A DNA stretch of 64,000 bases from Theristus sp. LFF4_11 (GCA_030248135.1 JASANC010005087.1:147989-211988), one strand, 5' to 3'; positions 11,001 through 23,156 are shown, counted from the first letter of the stretch. Notes: generated from the sequence alone by a model not told the origin. Numbers and translations are program-made.

Positions 11001-14000
11001 ATGGACTGTAATCTATCAGGGTCAAAATGTTTTCATGGGTGAATATAAAACAGTTCGACGTCACGCATCGACTGATCAGTTTTCGCTGATGTTTTTTTCA
11101 AAAACCAATTTACAACATGAAAGTGCGTTTGCTTGTTTGCAACAGTGCACCATCCCTTTACTGTACCAAGCGAGGGTGATACGCGTTTGATGCGTCAGCC
11201 CGGCGAAGCCCCAAACCGCGCAATTTATACAATCTGCGTCTCTCAAAGCTTCGTTCAGACATTCCACGCGCGCGAAATTCAAACGTCGCTCAGTCGTGGG
11301 ATATGCACTTCGCTTGAAAATCAATCACTACGCGTGAACGCACTCAGATGAGAAGGCGCAGAGTGCAGTTGGGCGTTTTGCATTCGTTTGCGCCTGTTTG
11401 CGGCGTCACCGTTCACCTGTTGCATTCGTTTGCGCCTGTTTGCGGCGTCACCGTTCACCTGTTGCATTCGTTTGCGCCTGTTTGCGGCGTCACCGTTCAC
11501 CTGTTGCAATCGTTGCTCGCTCATATCCGGCGGCGCGTTGTACCAGTGCAGCGTGCTCGTCGGTCGTATGATGCGATTGCGCCTCGCCGACTCCGGCGTG
11601 TTGAAGCGTTGATGGCGATTCGCAGTGAAATCCTTGAACGAACGCGACCCATCCGGCATGTCGAACGGCTCGCGCGTGTCGTGCAGAATCGTCTGCTTCG
11701 ACGGACTGAGAACCGAAGTTTCGAGAGCGTTCATGGTCACATTTGAAATAAGTGGTGTTTTGTTCAGAAACGGGTACTAATACTGAACTGTTCTCCGTTT
11801 ACAGACAGGCGGGGAATGTTTCAGTGTTGTCATAAATGGGTCTCTGAATGGCGGCCAGTTATATACAGTCCATCTGGCTAGATCGTCTAAAAAGAAAACC
11901 ACGCACGTTTCCATTCTATCCATTTATCCAAAATTATCCATTTCGCGAGTTTTATTGCGTTTTTCATGCCAAAACGGACAAATAATAAAGCAAAACAACT
12001 GAGAAGTTCGTCTCACCGCAACGCCAGCTGCTGCCCGAACAAGTACGCCCCGTGCAGACAATCGATGGCCTGCTGCGACTCGCTGGTCTTCGCCATTTGC
12101 ACCATGGCCGTGTCCGGCTTCGATTTCATGAACTTCACCTGCAGCGCAGAAAGTTCAGAGTTTTTCCATGGTTTCAAGAACAATACCATATTACGACTGC
12201 GTGTAATAAACGTAACTGTAGGTGGTTGCTCTCTGTAGACAAGGGTACCCCAGAGACAGACGTTCAGGGACTGCAAACCTTTGAACGCGAATGAGGATGG
12301 GTGTGCGCGCTTGAGATCAGCTCATGTTGGGAAGGGCTCACTCTTTCATTAGAGCGTTTATTAGAACCTGTGCGGAACCACCTCGCTCCGTGGTGGGCGA
12401 CAACACGCGATTGGCACACAGTGACATGAATGACATACAACCAGACGTTTTAGGGACATTGTGGCAATAAACAAATGGCAACATCGAAAAAAAAGAAGAA
12501 AAGCAAAAAAGAACTGAAAAGAAAAGAAAACTCACTCGATCGACATTACCATACAAGCACATCAGATTGAACAGGCGGTCGCAGGTGATCGAGTTGTGAT
12601 CGATACCGTAGACCATCAGTACGGCGCTACTGTCGCCGCCGAAGTCGCCTGCGAACGCGCCTGGCCCACCAGGAGGTGGTGCGCCCGCGAGACCCTGACT
12701 CTGCTGGCCCTGGCCACCGCCGGCGGAGAATGGCGGTGGTGGCACTGAAAAGTGACATCAAAGTGGAACAAAATTTTGAAATTGAAAACTGAAAAACACA
12801 CACAAAAATCCCGGAAATGTATCATTAAAAACCAAGAGTACTACAACGTGCAAGCACTGTGTCTTGCGGTTTCGCCTGGTAGGCGTATACCGCCAGCACA
12901 AAAGCGGCCAGTGCCACAACGCCACCTTACCGCCGCCACCAGCTGCAGCGCGGTCGCGCGCGGTCGTCGGGAAGCCGCTCGGCGGCGGGCCAGGCGGTGC
13001 GCCACCGCGGTACGGCGGGCCAACACCGCCGCCGCTCTGAGCGGTGAAACTCGGCGCGCCGCGGTGATACGGGGCACCACCGCCGCCCTTTTGACCGCCG
13101 CCCGCACCACCGTAGCCGCCTGGAAAGCGGGCAATTAGAATTATGGGTGTTTTTTGGGGGTAAAAGAGAGTGCCAATATCAGATTTCGCTGGTTGCAGTT
13201 GGTGTTTAGCGAGGGTGCAGCCCCCTCCACCAGCGAGACCGTCACTTGGATCTACTCTTTCACTCGTCTGTTTTCTGCTGTTTTTGAAGCTTGTCTTCTT
13301 TCATTAAGCGAGCACAATGATGGTATTGAAACTGACAGCAGAAAATTGTCATGCTGCACGCGAAAAAGACACGAAATCCAATAAAAAATAAGCTCAAGAT
13401 CAGAAAAATCGGTCAGATAAAGACCAAATTATTACCGGTGCGCGGTCCCGGGCCCGCTTCGCTTGCACTGAGTAACGTTTTGCGACCAACGTGATCCTTG
13501 ATCTCCGGAGGGAATAGCGATTCTGCAAATGAAACACAAAACAAAAAGTCGTGTCGTGCCGTAAAAAGGACCGCAACTTAGGAGACGTTTTTCTTGGTGA
13601 AACACCATCAACAAGTTACAACGAAGTGCTGTTTAAAAAAAAAGAGCTGCCCACGGCAACCGAGACTAGAGCAACAATTTTGAAGTCAATTTTTATTGGC
13701 GTCACATTCACGCCGGCGTTCTCAATCTCAAATCACATCTGCAATGGTCAACCAAAAAGAATAATCCGCTCGAAATTCAAGATTTATCTCAAGACACAAT
13801 GAAAATGAGTCTCGTTTCCTAACGTCGCCCTAAACGCTGAAATAGAGGTGAAGCAGAGATGCCGGTCGCCAGAAACGTCCGCATCCCAAAAGTGTCCGTT
13901 CAGTGGCGAAACAACACACGCGCCCCGAAGCCGCTGAAATTTGGGACACAGTAGTTGCACGTTATAGTTGCCCAAAACTTAGAATTTTGCCCAAATATGC

Positions 14001-17000
14001 GTTCAGTCGTTGCGTGAGTTCTTGTGATGCGCGTGAAATCCGTCGCATTACTATTCCGGCGTTTTCTCAACGTTGTTGTTACATTATCGATGCAAATCGT
14101 CGCGTAAATGCTGTTGTGGTGCCGTCCGTTCGTTCTCCTTCATATTTATGCGCATTTTTTGTTCATTTTGCGTGTTCACATCCTCACGCGTGTTGATGCA
14201 GGCGGGTGGCATTTAACGTGCGCATCATTCATACGTATATGCGTTATAACGCACATTTCTGTGGGGCGTCCGTGCAGCGTCAATTTCAATGTTCACATAT
14301 GCTCGCGTGTTGATGCAGGTTGGTGGCGTTCAACGTGCGCATCATGCATACACGTATGTGGGTCAAGCGAACATTTCTGTAGAGCATAAGTGCAACGTCA
14401 TTTTGCTGCGTTTAACGTGCGCATCATGCATACGTATATGCGTCATAACGCACATCTCTGTAGGACGTTAGTGCAGCGTTACCGTTGTGTTGACGTGCGC
14501 ACTGCTTTTCGTGGCGTTCATGTTGTTTAAAATGTTCTCAAACAATGTCCTTCAAATGCTTTCATTTTTGGATTATATCAGTGGAGAATGCAGATGTAAT
14601 GTCTTTGAAATGTTGCTCTACTCATGCTATCACAAACGTTTTGTCAAAAACGCTAAACACTTCATGTAAATAATTGGAAAAATGTACATTTCGGCCGCGT
14701 CACACGACATATCATTGTGCGAGTATCTTTACACCAGTCAGTCAGCCTGTGTGTTTGGCGTACTGCTCTGCAGCATTTAGAAAAACAAACAAACGCTGAG
14801 ACAACAAAAACAACACAAAACGAACCAGGTGGCACCGTGAAATCCCACTGGTCTTGATCGTTTCGCGTCACTTTCACAGTTTCTGGCTGAAAATGTGTTT
14901 GTTGTTTTCTAGCGAAGGTTTGCAAAAAAGTTTTTTACAAAGTTGCAATGATTATATAAGCACGTGTTGTATTGTTCATTATTCGTTCCAAGCAGCCCCA
15001 AGTGACAGCGGTGTACCACAGTGCGGTGAACAGTGGTACACCACCGCTGCGGTGTCTCTGCCGCATCCGCAAAACGTGTTTTACGCGCACTAGCGTGGTG
15101 GACACCTTTCCGACCTTAGCGAACTCGACTTTCAGCGTACAACAGCCAGAGTAAATGTCGGCGCCATTCATCGAGTGTTTCGCCTTGCGCGCCGACTCGA
15201 TCGAATCGAACTCGACGAGCGCCTGCAGCGTCTGGCGGCGGATCATCGCGATGCGACGCACCTCGCCGTACGGCTTGGTGATCTTGTAGATCACGTCCTG
15301 TGGTTTTGTCGTGTGTGTGATGTTGGTGGGCGATGATGGGATTGAAGGGTGCACACAAACAGAGGTTTGGTTGCAAAAATGTTGTTGTAGAGTATGGGTG
15401 CTTGAACATGTCAGAATTTTTATCGGCTTTTTGCGCGTGCAGTGTGCTTGAATATAGTGAAATATCATGTTTTTCTGACGATTCCGCAAAAGAAGCGCGT
15501 GCGGTTTGACTGCATACTGAAATTTCATGTTTTTTCTGAGGATCTCGCCCACGAACGCCTGATATATTCCGATACCCACACTCTATATTGATATATCAAA
15601 GCGTACCACGTTGATCGGGTATTGAACGTTAGTGACGGCGACCAAAATCACGCAGTTTGGCTTCTCTGACTCGAGTCTGAAACGATTTTTGTCTTCAATT
15701 TTGCCAAAACTCACAAGAAAACACGGTTCCACTGCACATCTGTGTTTAGATTGCATCCAGTGCATGCACCCGGTCATCGACAGCATTGCTTGCAAAGCAA
15801 TTCATGCATCACGTGTGCACCACCACCAACCAATCAGCTAATGGCACATGATATACCGTAATGTTTTTTATTTTGGTCCCGAGACTCAAGGCGCGCACAG
15901 ATAGGTAAATAGTTGAATACATGAAGGGGGAAATCAAAATTGGCAAAGCGGTCCGAATTCCCTAAAACAGGCCCGAGTCACTTCGGCTGTTTTGAATATT
16001 GCCAGATAAAGACCGTAACTGGATTCCTTTCTACGTCTACACACGCACTGAGTCGCAGAACCTAAAAATTGATTATACATAAAAATAGATTGTATAACGG
16101 GCAGAAAATCAGCCGAAGAAAACGCAAAACTGTTCGGCGCACCCGAGACGCTGGATGTATTTGCTGGTGGAATAGTTGAACAAGGCCGGCTGGCCGGCCA
16201 CGTAGATTTCGTTCGCCTTCGCGTACGTCACACACGCCTGCGCACCGTCCAGATCCTGAGCCAGCGGAAACCAGCAGAAATGGAAATTTACCGAATGAAA
16301 AAATAAACGCCGCAAATCGTCGGGCGGAATGTCGAATGGAAGAACTTGGTTGGCAGCAAGCACGCATCATCACATGTGCTGACATCACCGACCAATCAGC
16401 TAATTGCTTATTATTTATGGAGTTCGACTGTGGTAGTTTCTGAGGTATCCGTATCTAATGTGCTGTCTAAACAATTTCATTGCAGCATCCTGAACACAAT
16501 GAATGAAATAAAACGAAATAAAATACAGTCAAACTTTAAATTATAGGGAATCAGCTGATTCGGATCGGAATGCTTTCTGTACGAAGCAAACTCGGCCGGC
16601 ACACAACAATGCCTGCACAGAAACACCATGCACACCGTAGTCATCCCCAACCAATCAGCTGAATCCGATTTATAATTTAGAGTTCGACTGTAAATAAAGT
16701 TGGGAACAACGCATAATTGTGTAATTACATGCCATTATATTGGCTATATAAGCTGTGATGATCTGTGATCAGTGTTCGGTCTGTTTTTATTATTGTCGTT
16801 GTCGTGCCGTCTTAATTAACAAACCCAAATAAACTACGTAACAACTCTAATCTTTCTATAAAATGCAAAATGAATAAAAAAATCGAATAAGTGGCGCACC
16901 TCGAACTCGACCAACGCCATCCGCTTGTTCGGCATGCACGTCGCGTAGGCGATCGCGCCGAAATGCGACAGCGCCTCCAGCAGATCGGCCTCGGTCGCCT

Positions 17001-17941
17001 TGTAGCTCAGGTTGCGCACGTGCACCACGATCGACGGATTCGGATTCAGCGGATCGACGTCGGGATCCTGTGTGCGCGCATCGTTTTTCTTTTACATTTC
17101 CTTCTTGCGTTTCATTCATCAATTGTAAAGCACCAACTACCAATCTGAACTGCCTGGCGTGTCTTGGGTCCTGCCTGGCGTAATGGTGGTTTATTTTCAG
17201 CGATTTTCAAACAACGAACGAACAACCATTTGCATAGTTGTTCTAGGGGGGGGGCTGGGGGGGCCGGCCTCCCGCCCAAAAAAAATCGAATCTATCTCTA
17301 TCAGACAGGTTTTTTCGGCTCAGCTATTATCTATCCAAAAAAAAATTTTTAGCCAGCTATCTATCTGAAAATTTTTGTCTTCGAAGACATAAAATGAGTC
17401 AATTTTTGACAAAAATTGACCATTTTTGCTCGTAATTCTTGAAAATTTCGCTAATTTTAGGTAAAATACACGTTTATACTTAATTTTTAGTGTATTTTTA
17501 GCATTATTTTGCTGTTTTTATAGCTTTTTAGCGTTTTAGCTATCTATCTATCTGATTTCAAAATTTTGACCGCCCCCCCAAAGTCACATGCCTTCCCCCA
17601 AAATTTTCCAGCTATCTATCTATCTGGAATATTTGCTCCAGCTATCTATATCGCCCCCCCCCAACCCCTCGGCTCTGGAACAACTATCAACTATGACCAT
17701 TTGTTTGCAGTGTTCTGTTTGACTCTGCGACGACACCGAAGCAAAATTGAACATGAAAGTCATAAATCAAAAAAAAACAATCCCACACCCGTTTCTGTCG
17801 TTTGTACGGCGGCAGATCCGACTCGTCCACGTCTTCTTCGTGTTGTTCGTCATCGTCGTCGTCGCCAACGCGCTCCGTCGTCATTTCAGCCGTCGCCGCA
17901 GTTTCGCCGTTCTTGCGCTCTCCAGCAATATCACTCTCCAT
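8086..17941 (-). CDS. HNRNPL: Heterogeneous nuclear ribonucleoprotein L (Smooth-type), four RRMs
   Basis: Thirteen exons splice in phase to 583 aa (human hnRNP L 589): 17941-17789, 17067-16900, 16255-16143, 15676-15607, 15297-15115, 14886-14826, 13522-13436, 13119-12931, 12744-12536, 12138-12017, 11705-11501, 8362-8209, 8123-8086. Exon 1 is acidic and ends PPYKRQKR, a possible nuclear signal. RRM1 (about 62-140) has SIVVHVRNLSYKATEADLLE; RRM2 (153-229) has NGADIYSGCCTLKVEFAK; a Gly/Pro-rich linker follows; RRM3 (383-452) has VLMVYGIDHNS and VKFMKSKPDTAMVQMAK; RRM4 (502-575) has STLHWYNAPPDMSE and FAGKSERSSSGLAEF. This order and the motif GKSERSSSGL identify hnRNP L/LL rather than PTB. The family binds CA-rich RNA in the nucleus and regulates splicing and mRNA stability. 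The last exon (ITLSERFRPGRE) is short and the least certain part. Intron 11 starts in a triplicated splice donor. Confidence 0.95.
9020..9735. repeat. 149-bp satellite array, copy 1 (HNRNPL intron)
   Basis: About five imperfect units contain ATCGTGACGATTTCGGGCGA, GAAATTGGCGAAATCGGTCC and CAATGCGCTGATCACGGATT. Starts near 9020, 9170, 9319, 9468 and 9665 give a period of about 149 bp, with one shortened unit. The same unit forms the array at 33690-34600. In both places a long-TIR element follows within about 120 bp. Confidence 0.85.
9824..10819. mobile_element. Long-TIR DNA element, copy 1 (about 1 kb)
   Basis: The outer end TATTATCTAAAAAATGCGG at 9824 is mirrored by CCGCATTTTTAGATAATA ending 10819. 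The arms match inward for about 150 bp, through CATATAAAA, the CACGGATACAAGTACATAAG motif and TTTTTGCGCC. The interior has no convincing ORF. A second copy is at 34644-35679 with a related interior. The target duplication is not clear, so the superfamily is unassigned. Confidence 0.8.
10820..11008. mobile_element. TA-flanked MITE (GTCCAT variant of the Tc1-like group)
   Basis: The ends GTCCATCTGGCTAATATGTA and TAGCCAAATGGACTG are inverted copies flanked by TA. The interior carries two near-identical stretches of the form gcaggctgat.ca/gtgc.ttctgtgcagg. The element abuts the right end of the long-TIR element, so one landed in or beside the other. Confidence 0.65.
11378..11503 (-). repeat. 42-bp tandem repeat, three perfect units, duplicating the exon 11 splice donor
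   Basis: Three identical 42-bp units fill 11378-11419, 11420-11461 and 11462-11503. Read on the - strand, each unit begins CAG then GTGAACGGTGACGCC, so each carries the same 5' splice site, after 11501, 11459 and 11417. The unit is 14 codons and stays open, so use of the second or third donor would add 14 or 28 residues (VNGDAANRRKRMQQ per unit) in frame inside RRM4. Confidence 0.9.
14190..14500. repeat. Degenerate tandem repeat of roughly 105-120 bp in an HNRNPL intron
   Basis: Two to three imperfect units share CGTGTTGATGCAGG, AACGTGCGCATCATGCATAC, CACATTTCTGTAGG and AGTGCAGCGT. It lies in the intron between exons 14826-14886 and 13436-13522. No coding signal. Confidence 0.6.
15862..16072. 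mobile_element. GACTCA-family MITE copy in an HNRNPL intron
   Basis: The ends ttttattttggtcccgagac and gagtcgcagaacctaaaaat are an inverted pair of the family described at 192-397. Length is about 210 bp; edges approximate. Confidence 0.6.
16526..16690. mobile_element. Tc1/mariner-type MITE, intact copy
   Basis: The left end CAGTCAAACTTTAAATTATA pairs with the right end TATAATTTAGAGTTCGACTG, both flanked by TA. Inside the TIR is AATCAGCTGATT on the left and CCAATCAGCTGAAT on the right. Ends beginning CAGT next to a TA duplication are typical of Tc1/mariner. Full copies are also at 55747-55908 and 47430-47569. Confidence 0.75.
17237..17684. mobile_element. GTTGTTC-TIR element A1 in HNRNPL intron 1
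   Basis: The element starts GTTGTTCTAGGGGG and ends CTCTGGAACAAC, with TA on both sides (17235-17236 and 17685-17686). It carries G/C runs at both ends and GATA/TATC tetranucleotide runs inside. An inverted copy of the same length class is at 20118-20568. Confidence 0.75.
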
Positions 17942-18236
17942 TGTTTTGAATCATATGCTATGATCTGATCTGTGAACTAGGGTTCAATTTTTTGTACTTT
18001 AAAAAATTCTTTAAAAACAGGGTTTTTATTAATTTAAAAAAAACCGAATTTTTCCCATCAAAATTGTACTTTCATCTAACCAGTCATTTTCAGTACCGAA
18101 GGCGAAAGCAAATGTTCGAGGGGGGGTGTCGTCACGTGGGGGTAGAGATGTAAGGGTCAAAAAAAAATTTTTTTTTTAATTTTTTTTTTAAAAAAAAAGT
18201 AAAAAAAAATGAACATTTTTTTTTTATTAAAAATTT

Positions 18237-20640
18237 TTGAAATTTTTTCTTTAATGTGCCCTGAAAATGCCGTTTTTGGCATAATTTTTCGAAAGTTCAA
18301 CAAAAATTTTCTTTGACTTTACCTTGTCACTTAGTCTTCAACGCTGCAGGTGGTATTCTGGATTGATTTATCGACTGTTTTCAGCCTTGGTGAGTGATGA
18401 TCGACTCGCGCATTGAAGTACTTGAGCGTCGCAAAGGCTAGTTCAACAAATTCCGATGTCGCTAAGGTGAGATAGAAGCAGAGAACTCACATTTACGCAT
18501 CGTTTTTCAGGATCTCGAAAGGTGGAAATTGCACTGTCTGCCACTGCAAGCGTAACTTCGTTGGTTGCTCGTTGCTGTTTCGCCTCGTGTCGTCAGCGTG
18601 ATCACACCGGTTTGTTGTGGAACTTGTTTCCATGTTATTTGAGGTGAATTGAGAGGCAAAACACGAGACGTGATGTCGTCGGTGGGAAAATGGGGTCGCC
18701 GAAACCAAGTCTGAAATTTTCACCCTCCTAGGGTTGTTAAACAAAAATGAAAATTTTTTTTTAAAAAAAAAAGTGATTAAAAAAAAACAAAAATGCCGTT
18801 TTTTTTTTTTTTTAAATTCGAAAAATTTTCCTCTAATATGCTCTGAAAACCTCAATTTTGGCACAATTTTTCGAAAGTTCAACAAAAATTTTCTTTGATT
18901 ATACCTCGTAAAACCTTTAGCAGTCGATTTTGGGCCGTTTTACCGACTGATTTTAGGCTTCGACAACATCTGCGATGAAGTTTTTGAGCGTCCCAAAGCT
19001 TAGCCTACCATTTCCGATGCAGATAAGGTGACGATTAGCCTCGCAGAGCGTCCGATTGTGCTCGCTGCACCGTTTGCAAGCGCTACGTTGTCTGGTTGCT
19101 GCTTCGTGTCGTGTCGTCGCGACACCATCAGAAGAATTGATCGAATTTCAAGGCGGTATGTTTGTCTTCACTTCAGCATTAGCTTAGCTGGGGACAATTA
19201 GTGACGTTTTGGAGGTCAAAACACAAGAAGAGGCATGGTGACGGTTTGGAAAAGGGGTAATTGAGGTCACCAAAACAAAATCTGCAAAGTTCCGCCATAC
19301 GGGTGTCATTCGGGAGGCGCTTGCATATCATATGTGGTTCTTCGGACTCCCTGATTGATTTAGCACAACTTTGATTTTTGAAATTTTTTTTTTTAAAAAA
19401 AATTTTTTTTTTAAAAAAAAACAAAAATGACGATTTTTGTTTTTTTTAACAACCCTACACCCTCCTCCCATATGAGTGGGGGTCATATGGTAAGTCGGTG
19501 GCTCCTCAGATGGTGATATTCGGACTCCCTGAAAAATTCTGAACAACTTTCATTAAAAAAAAAAAAATTTTAAATTTTTTTTTTTTAAGAAAAAAAATAG
19601 AAAATTTTTTTTTTCTTGACATCTCTAGGTACACGGGTATCTGCCCGTGCACGGGCAGGATTTTCGGCTGACGGGGGGGTGGACCCCCCCCCCCACCCCC
19701 CCCCCGCACTTTCGCTACTGCTCACCACACGTTCTCTTCCTTCTTTAAACTGAAATAAATAAACCAAGTTTAAATCGAGTTAATCCACGCTTCGGGTTTA
19801 GCTATGTAGGCAAACCGAAAAATGGTTTGATTTGAAGGATTTCAAAAAAAGTGAGATCCAGACTTTTTAAAAAAAAATTAAAAAAAATTTAAAAAACAAT
19901 TTTTTTTTAATTCGAAAATTTTTTTTCTAATATGCTCTGAAAACCTCAATTTTGGCACAATTTTTCGAAAGTTCAACAAAAATTTTCTTTGACATTACTT
20001 CGTAAAACCGTGAGCAGTCGATTTTGGACCGTTTTACCGACTGATTTCAGGCTTCAACAACATCTGCGATGAAGTTTTTAAGCGTCCCAACTTCCCAACC
20101 CAAAGGTTGGCTTCATAGTTGTTCCAGAGCCGAGGGGTTGGAGGGGGGGGGGCGATATAGATAGCTGGAGCAAATTTTCTAGATAGATAGATAGCTGGAA
20201 AATTTTGGGGGGCCGCAGGGGGGCATGTGACATTGGGGGGGCGGTCAAAATTTTGAAATTTGATAGATAGATAGCTAAAACGCTAAAAAGCTATAAAAAC
20301 AACAAAATAATGCTAAAAATACACTTAAAATCAAGTATTTTACCTAAAATTAGCGAAATTTTTAAGAATTACGAGCAAAAATGGTCAATTTTGGTCAAAA
20401 ATTGACTTAGTTTATGTCTTCGAAGACAAAATTTTTTAGATAGATAGCTGGCTGAGAAAATTTTTTAGATAGATAATAGCTGAGCCGAAAAACCTGTCTG
20501 ATAGAGATAGATTCGAAAATTTTTTGGGGGGGGGCCGGCCCCCCCCCCCCGGCACCCCCTAGAACAACTATGCCCCAGGCCCCCCACCCCCAAGAACAAC
20601 TATGGTTGGCTTACCATTTCCGATGCAGGCAGTACCGTGG
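18237..20640. repeat. Three copies of an A/T-headed dispersed element
   Basis: Each copy has a mixed poly(A)/poly(T) head and then a body containing TTTTTCGAAAGTTCAACAAA and AATTTTCTTTGA. Bodies start near 18245, 18830 and 19920. Copies 2 and 3 also share ACCGACTGATTT, AACATCTGCGATGAAGTTTT and ACCATTTCCGATGCAG. The third copy is split by element A2 and resumes near 20607 (ttggcttaccatttccgatg). Confidence 0.65.
20118..20568. mobile_element. GTTGTTC-TIR element A2, inverted relative to A1
   Basis: The left end GTTGTTCCAGAGCCGAGGGG corresponds to the right end of A1, and the right end CCCCCTAGAACAAC to its left end. TA flanks both sides. The interior has the same GATAGATAGATAGCTGG runs. It is nested in an older A/T-headed element, and part of a second right end (CCCCAAGAACAACTATGG) follows at about 20587. 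Confidence 0.75.
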
Positions 20641-20819
20641 GCGAGGGGGGGGGTGGGGGGGGGTACACCCCCCAGAGCACCAGAGACCGTCGGGTGGGGG
20701 GGGGGGCAGTACCGAAGACGAGGGGGGGTGGGGGGGTACACCCCCCAGAGCACCCGAGACCTCCGCGTGGGGGGTGGGGGGGTCAGTACCGTGGGCCCAA
20801 ACAAATTTTCGAAGGGGGG

Positions 20820-21853
20820 TAAGGTTAGGGGCTTTGAAAAAAAATTTTTTATTTTTTTTTTCGTTTTTTTTTTAAATTTGGATTTTTTTTTCAAACTTAA
20901 AAAAAAAATTTGAAAAATTTTTCTTCTACTTTGCTCTGAAAATTCGATTTATGGCATAATTTTTTGAAAGTTCAAACCAAATTTTCTTCCCAACTTCTTT
21001 GTGTGCTTAGGTACATGTCATTATTTGGTCATTTTGACCGACGTACTCCATGTTTTTCGATTTGGATGACTTCTAGAGTCAATTTTTAGCGTTGAAATGA
21101 CATAACTGAATTGAAATATCGTTTCAGAAATCGTTTTCTTGCAACTTAGAACATGTTTTTTCAGTCGGTAGGCCATGAGATGAACATGATATTTTGTTGA
21201 TTGGCGTATGTTATAGGTCTACAATGGAGTTGTGCGATATATTGTTAAACAATTGGAGCGGAGATGTTGGTTAATACCACATCACACGACCGTTTTTCAG
21301 ATACCCGATAACATGGCCACATGTTAAAACTTGCGTGCTGAGCTAAACTAACGTGTTAAACTTGCGTCTGTCAGTTGCCCGCAACGTGATCGCGAAATCA
21401 TGGTACGTGTTTTCGATACGATGATTTGAAGAGTGGGCTCTCGCCATGTGGCAGATAGCATAGCTGGTTGAACCTGAAAGTAAGTGTCTTGGGGGGGGGG
21501 CGACCGGGCGACAGGGGTTGCCGACTTAGCTACAGCAAACAGGAATTTTTGAACACAGTCAAATTTTGGTAATTTTCTAAAGAGGAACAACTGAGAACGG
21601 TTCAATATTCAAGTACACGTCGAAAATTGTCCTGTTTTACTGTTGAAAATGCAACTTTCCCTCTATGAAATGGACATAATTTCATTAAAACACGATTTTC
21701 GCTCTTATAGTTTTCCGGATCGTTCTGAAAATAGTCTAGATGAACTCAGCTCGACGAGACGCTTCGAACAAACCTAACTTGTAAAAAAAAATTTTTTTTT
21801 TAATTTTTTTTTAATTTAAAAAAAAAATCCGGATTTTTTTCCCCCTAACCCTA
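20820..21853. mobile_element. hAT-type non-autonomous element, copy 1 (about 1.03 kb)
   Basis: It starts TAAGGTTAGGGG and ends CCCCTAACCCTA. It is nearly identical, in reverse orientation, to 62427-63465, where an 8-bp duplication is visible. Here both flanks are G runs, so the duplication cannot be read cleanly. No transposase frame. Confidence 0.75.
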
Positions 21854-22980
21854 GGGGGGGGTATGGTGCCGTGGGGGTGGTGCCGACCAAAAAGTGAGGG
21901 GGGGTCCAACCTATGGTAACGTGGGACCCCCCCAGGGGGGTCCCATGGGGGGGTGCATTTTTTCAAAATTTTCTGTGGGGGGGGGTCCCCCCCCCCCCCC
22001 CCACCCCCCCATGAAATTTTTTCGTTTAAATTTTAAAGGAAAAACGCTAAATTTAGCTGCAAAATCTTTGAAATTACAATGAAGATGGTCAAGTTATCAT
22101 ATATTCAGCTTATATTATAGACTTTATAGACAAAAAATCATGATTTTCGAAAAAAAATTTAGGGTGTGCAGAAAATTTTGGGGGGGGGGGGGGTCTCCGC
22201 CAGACAAAAGTTCATGGGGGGGGGGGGGGGGGGGGGTGTCGGCCAAATTTTCGAGGGGGGGGTCCGATGGGGGGGGGGCCCGGTTTTAGGGGGGTGGCAC
22301 GGTGCCCCCCCCCCCCCCCCCCCACCCGTCGGTCTCTGGTGCTCTGGGGGGTGTACGACCCCCCACACCCCCCCGCCCACGGTACTGGTGTCGTCACGTG
22401 GGGGGGGGGGTGCCGAAAATTTTTCCGTGGGGGGGGTCAGTCATGGTACAGTGACACCCCCCAGCAGGCGTGGGCCATGGGGGGGGGGCAGTACCGTGGG
22501 CGAGGGGGGGGGTGGGGGAGGGGGGTACCCCCCCCAGAGCACCAGAGACCGTCGGGTGGGGGGCGGGGGTGGGGGGGGCCCCGTGCCACCCCCCCCTAAA
22601 ACCGGGCAACCCCCCATCGGACCCCCCCCCTCGAAAAGGAGACCCCCCCCCAAAATTTTCCGTACACCCTAAATAAATTTTTTTTCGAAAATCATGATTT
22701 TTTGTCTATAAAGTCCATAATATAAGCTGAATATATGATAACTTGACCATCTTCATTGTAATTTCAACGATTTTGCAGCAAAATTTAGCGTTTTTCCTTC
22801 AAAATTTAAGCGAAAAATTATCATGGGGGGGGTGGGGGGAGGGGGTGGACCCCCCACAGAAAATTTTGAAAAAACGCACCCCCCCCATGGGACCCCCATG
22901 GGGGGGTCCCACGTTACCATAGGTTGGACCTCCCCTCACTTTTTGGTCGGCACCCCCCCACGGCACCATACCCCCCCCCT
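21854..22980. repeat. G-tract palindrome with arms of about 330 bp
   Basis: The left arm (about 21860-22190) and right arm (about 22640-22980) are inverted copies. GGTCCAACCTATGGTAACGT pairs with ACGTTACCATAGGTTGGACC, and TCATATATTCAGCTTATATT pairs with AATATAAGCTGAATATATGA. The centre holds G and C runs of 8 to 18 bases and repeats of CACCAGAGACCGTCGGGTGG. A partial direct copy of the inner arm is at 23280-23470. Confidence 0.8.
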
Positions 22981-23156
22981 TCGAAAATTGTTTTGGGCCC
23001 ACGGTACTGTGGGGGGTGCACTATTGTAGAAACTTTTCCGTAATGCATCATTATTAAAACAGCTGCATCTGCAGTTCCGGTGCTCCTCCTCCATAACACA
23101 GGAAAGAAAAAAATGCAAAAATTAAATTGATCATTTTCACCTTATCAAAAAGGTTT

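Noticed and set aside
20568..22676. Several over-100-codon Gly/Pro/Trp-rich frames on both strands
   Set aside because: They come from G and C homopolymers in a palindromic repeat and overlap each other in many frames.
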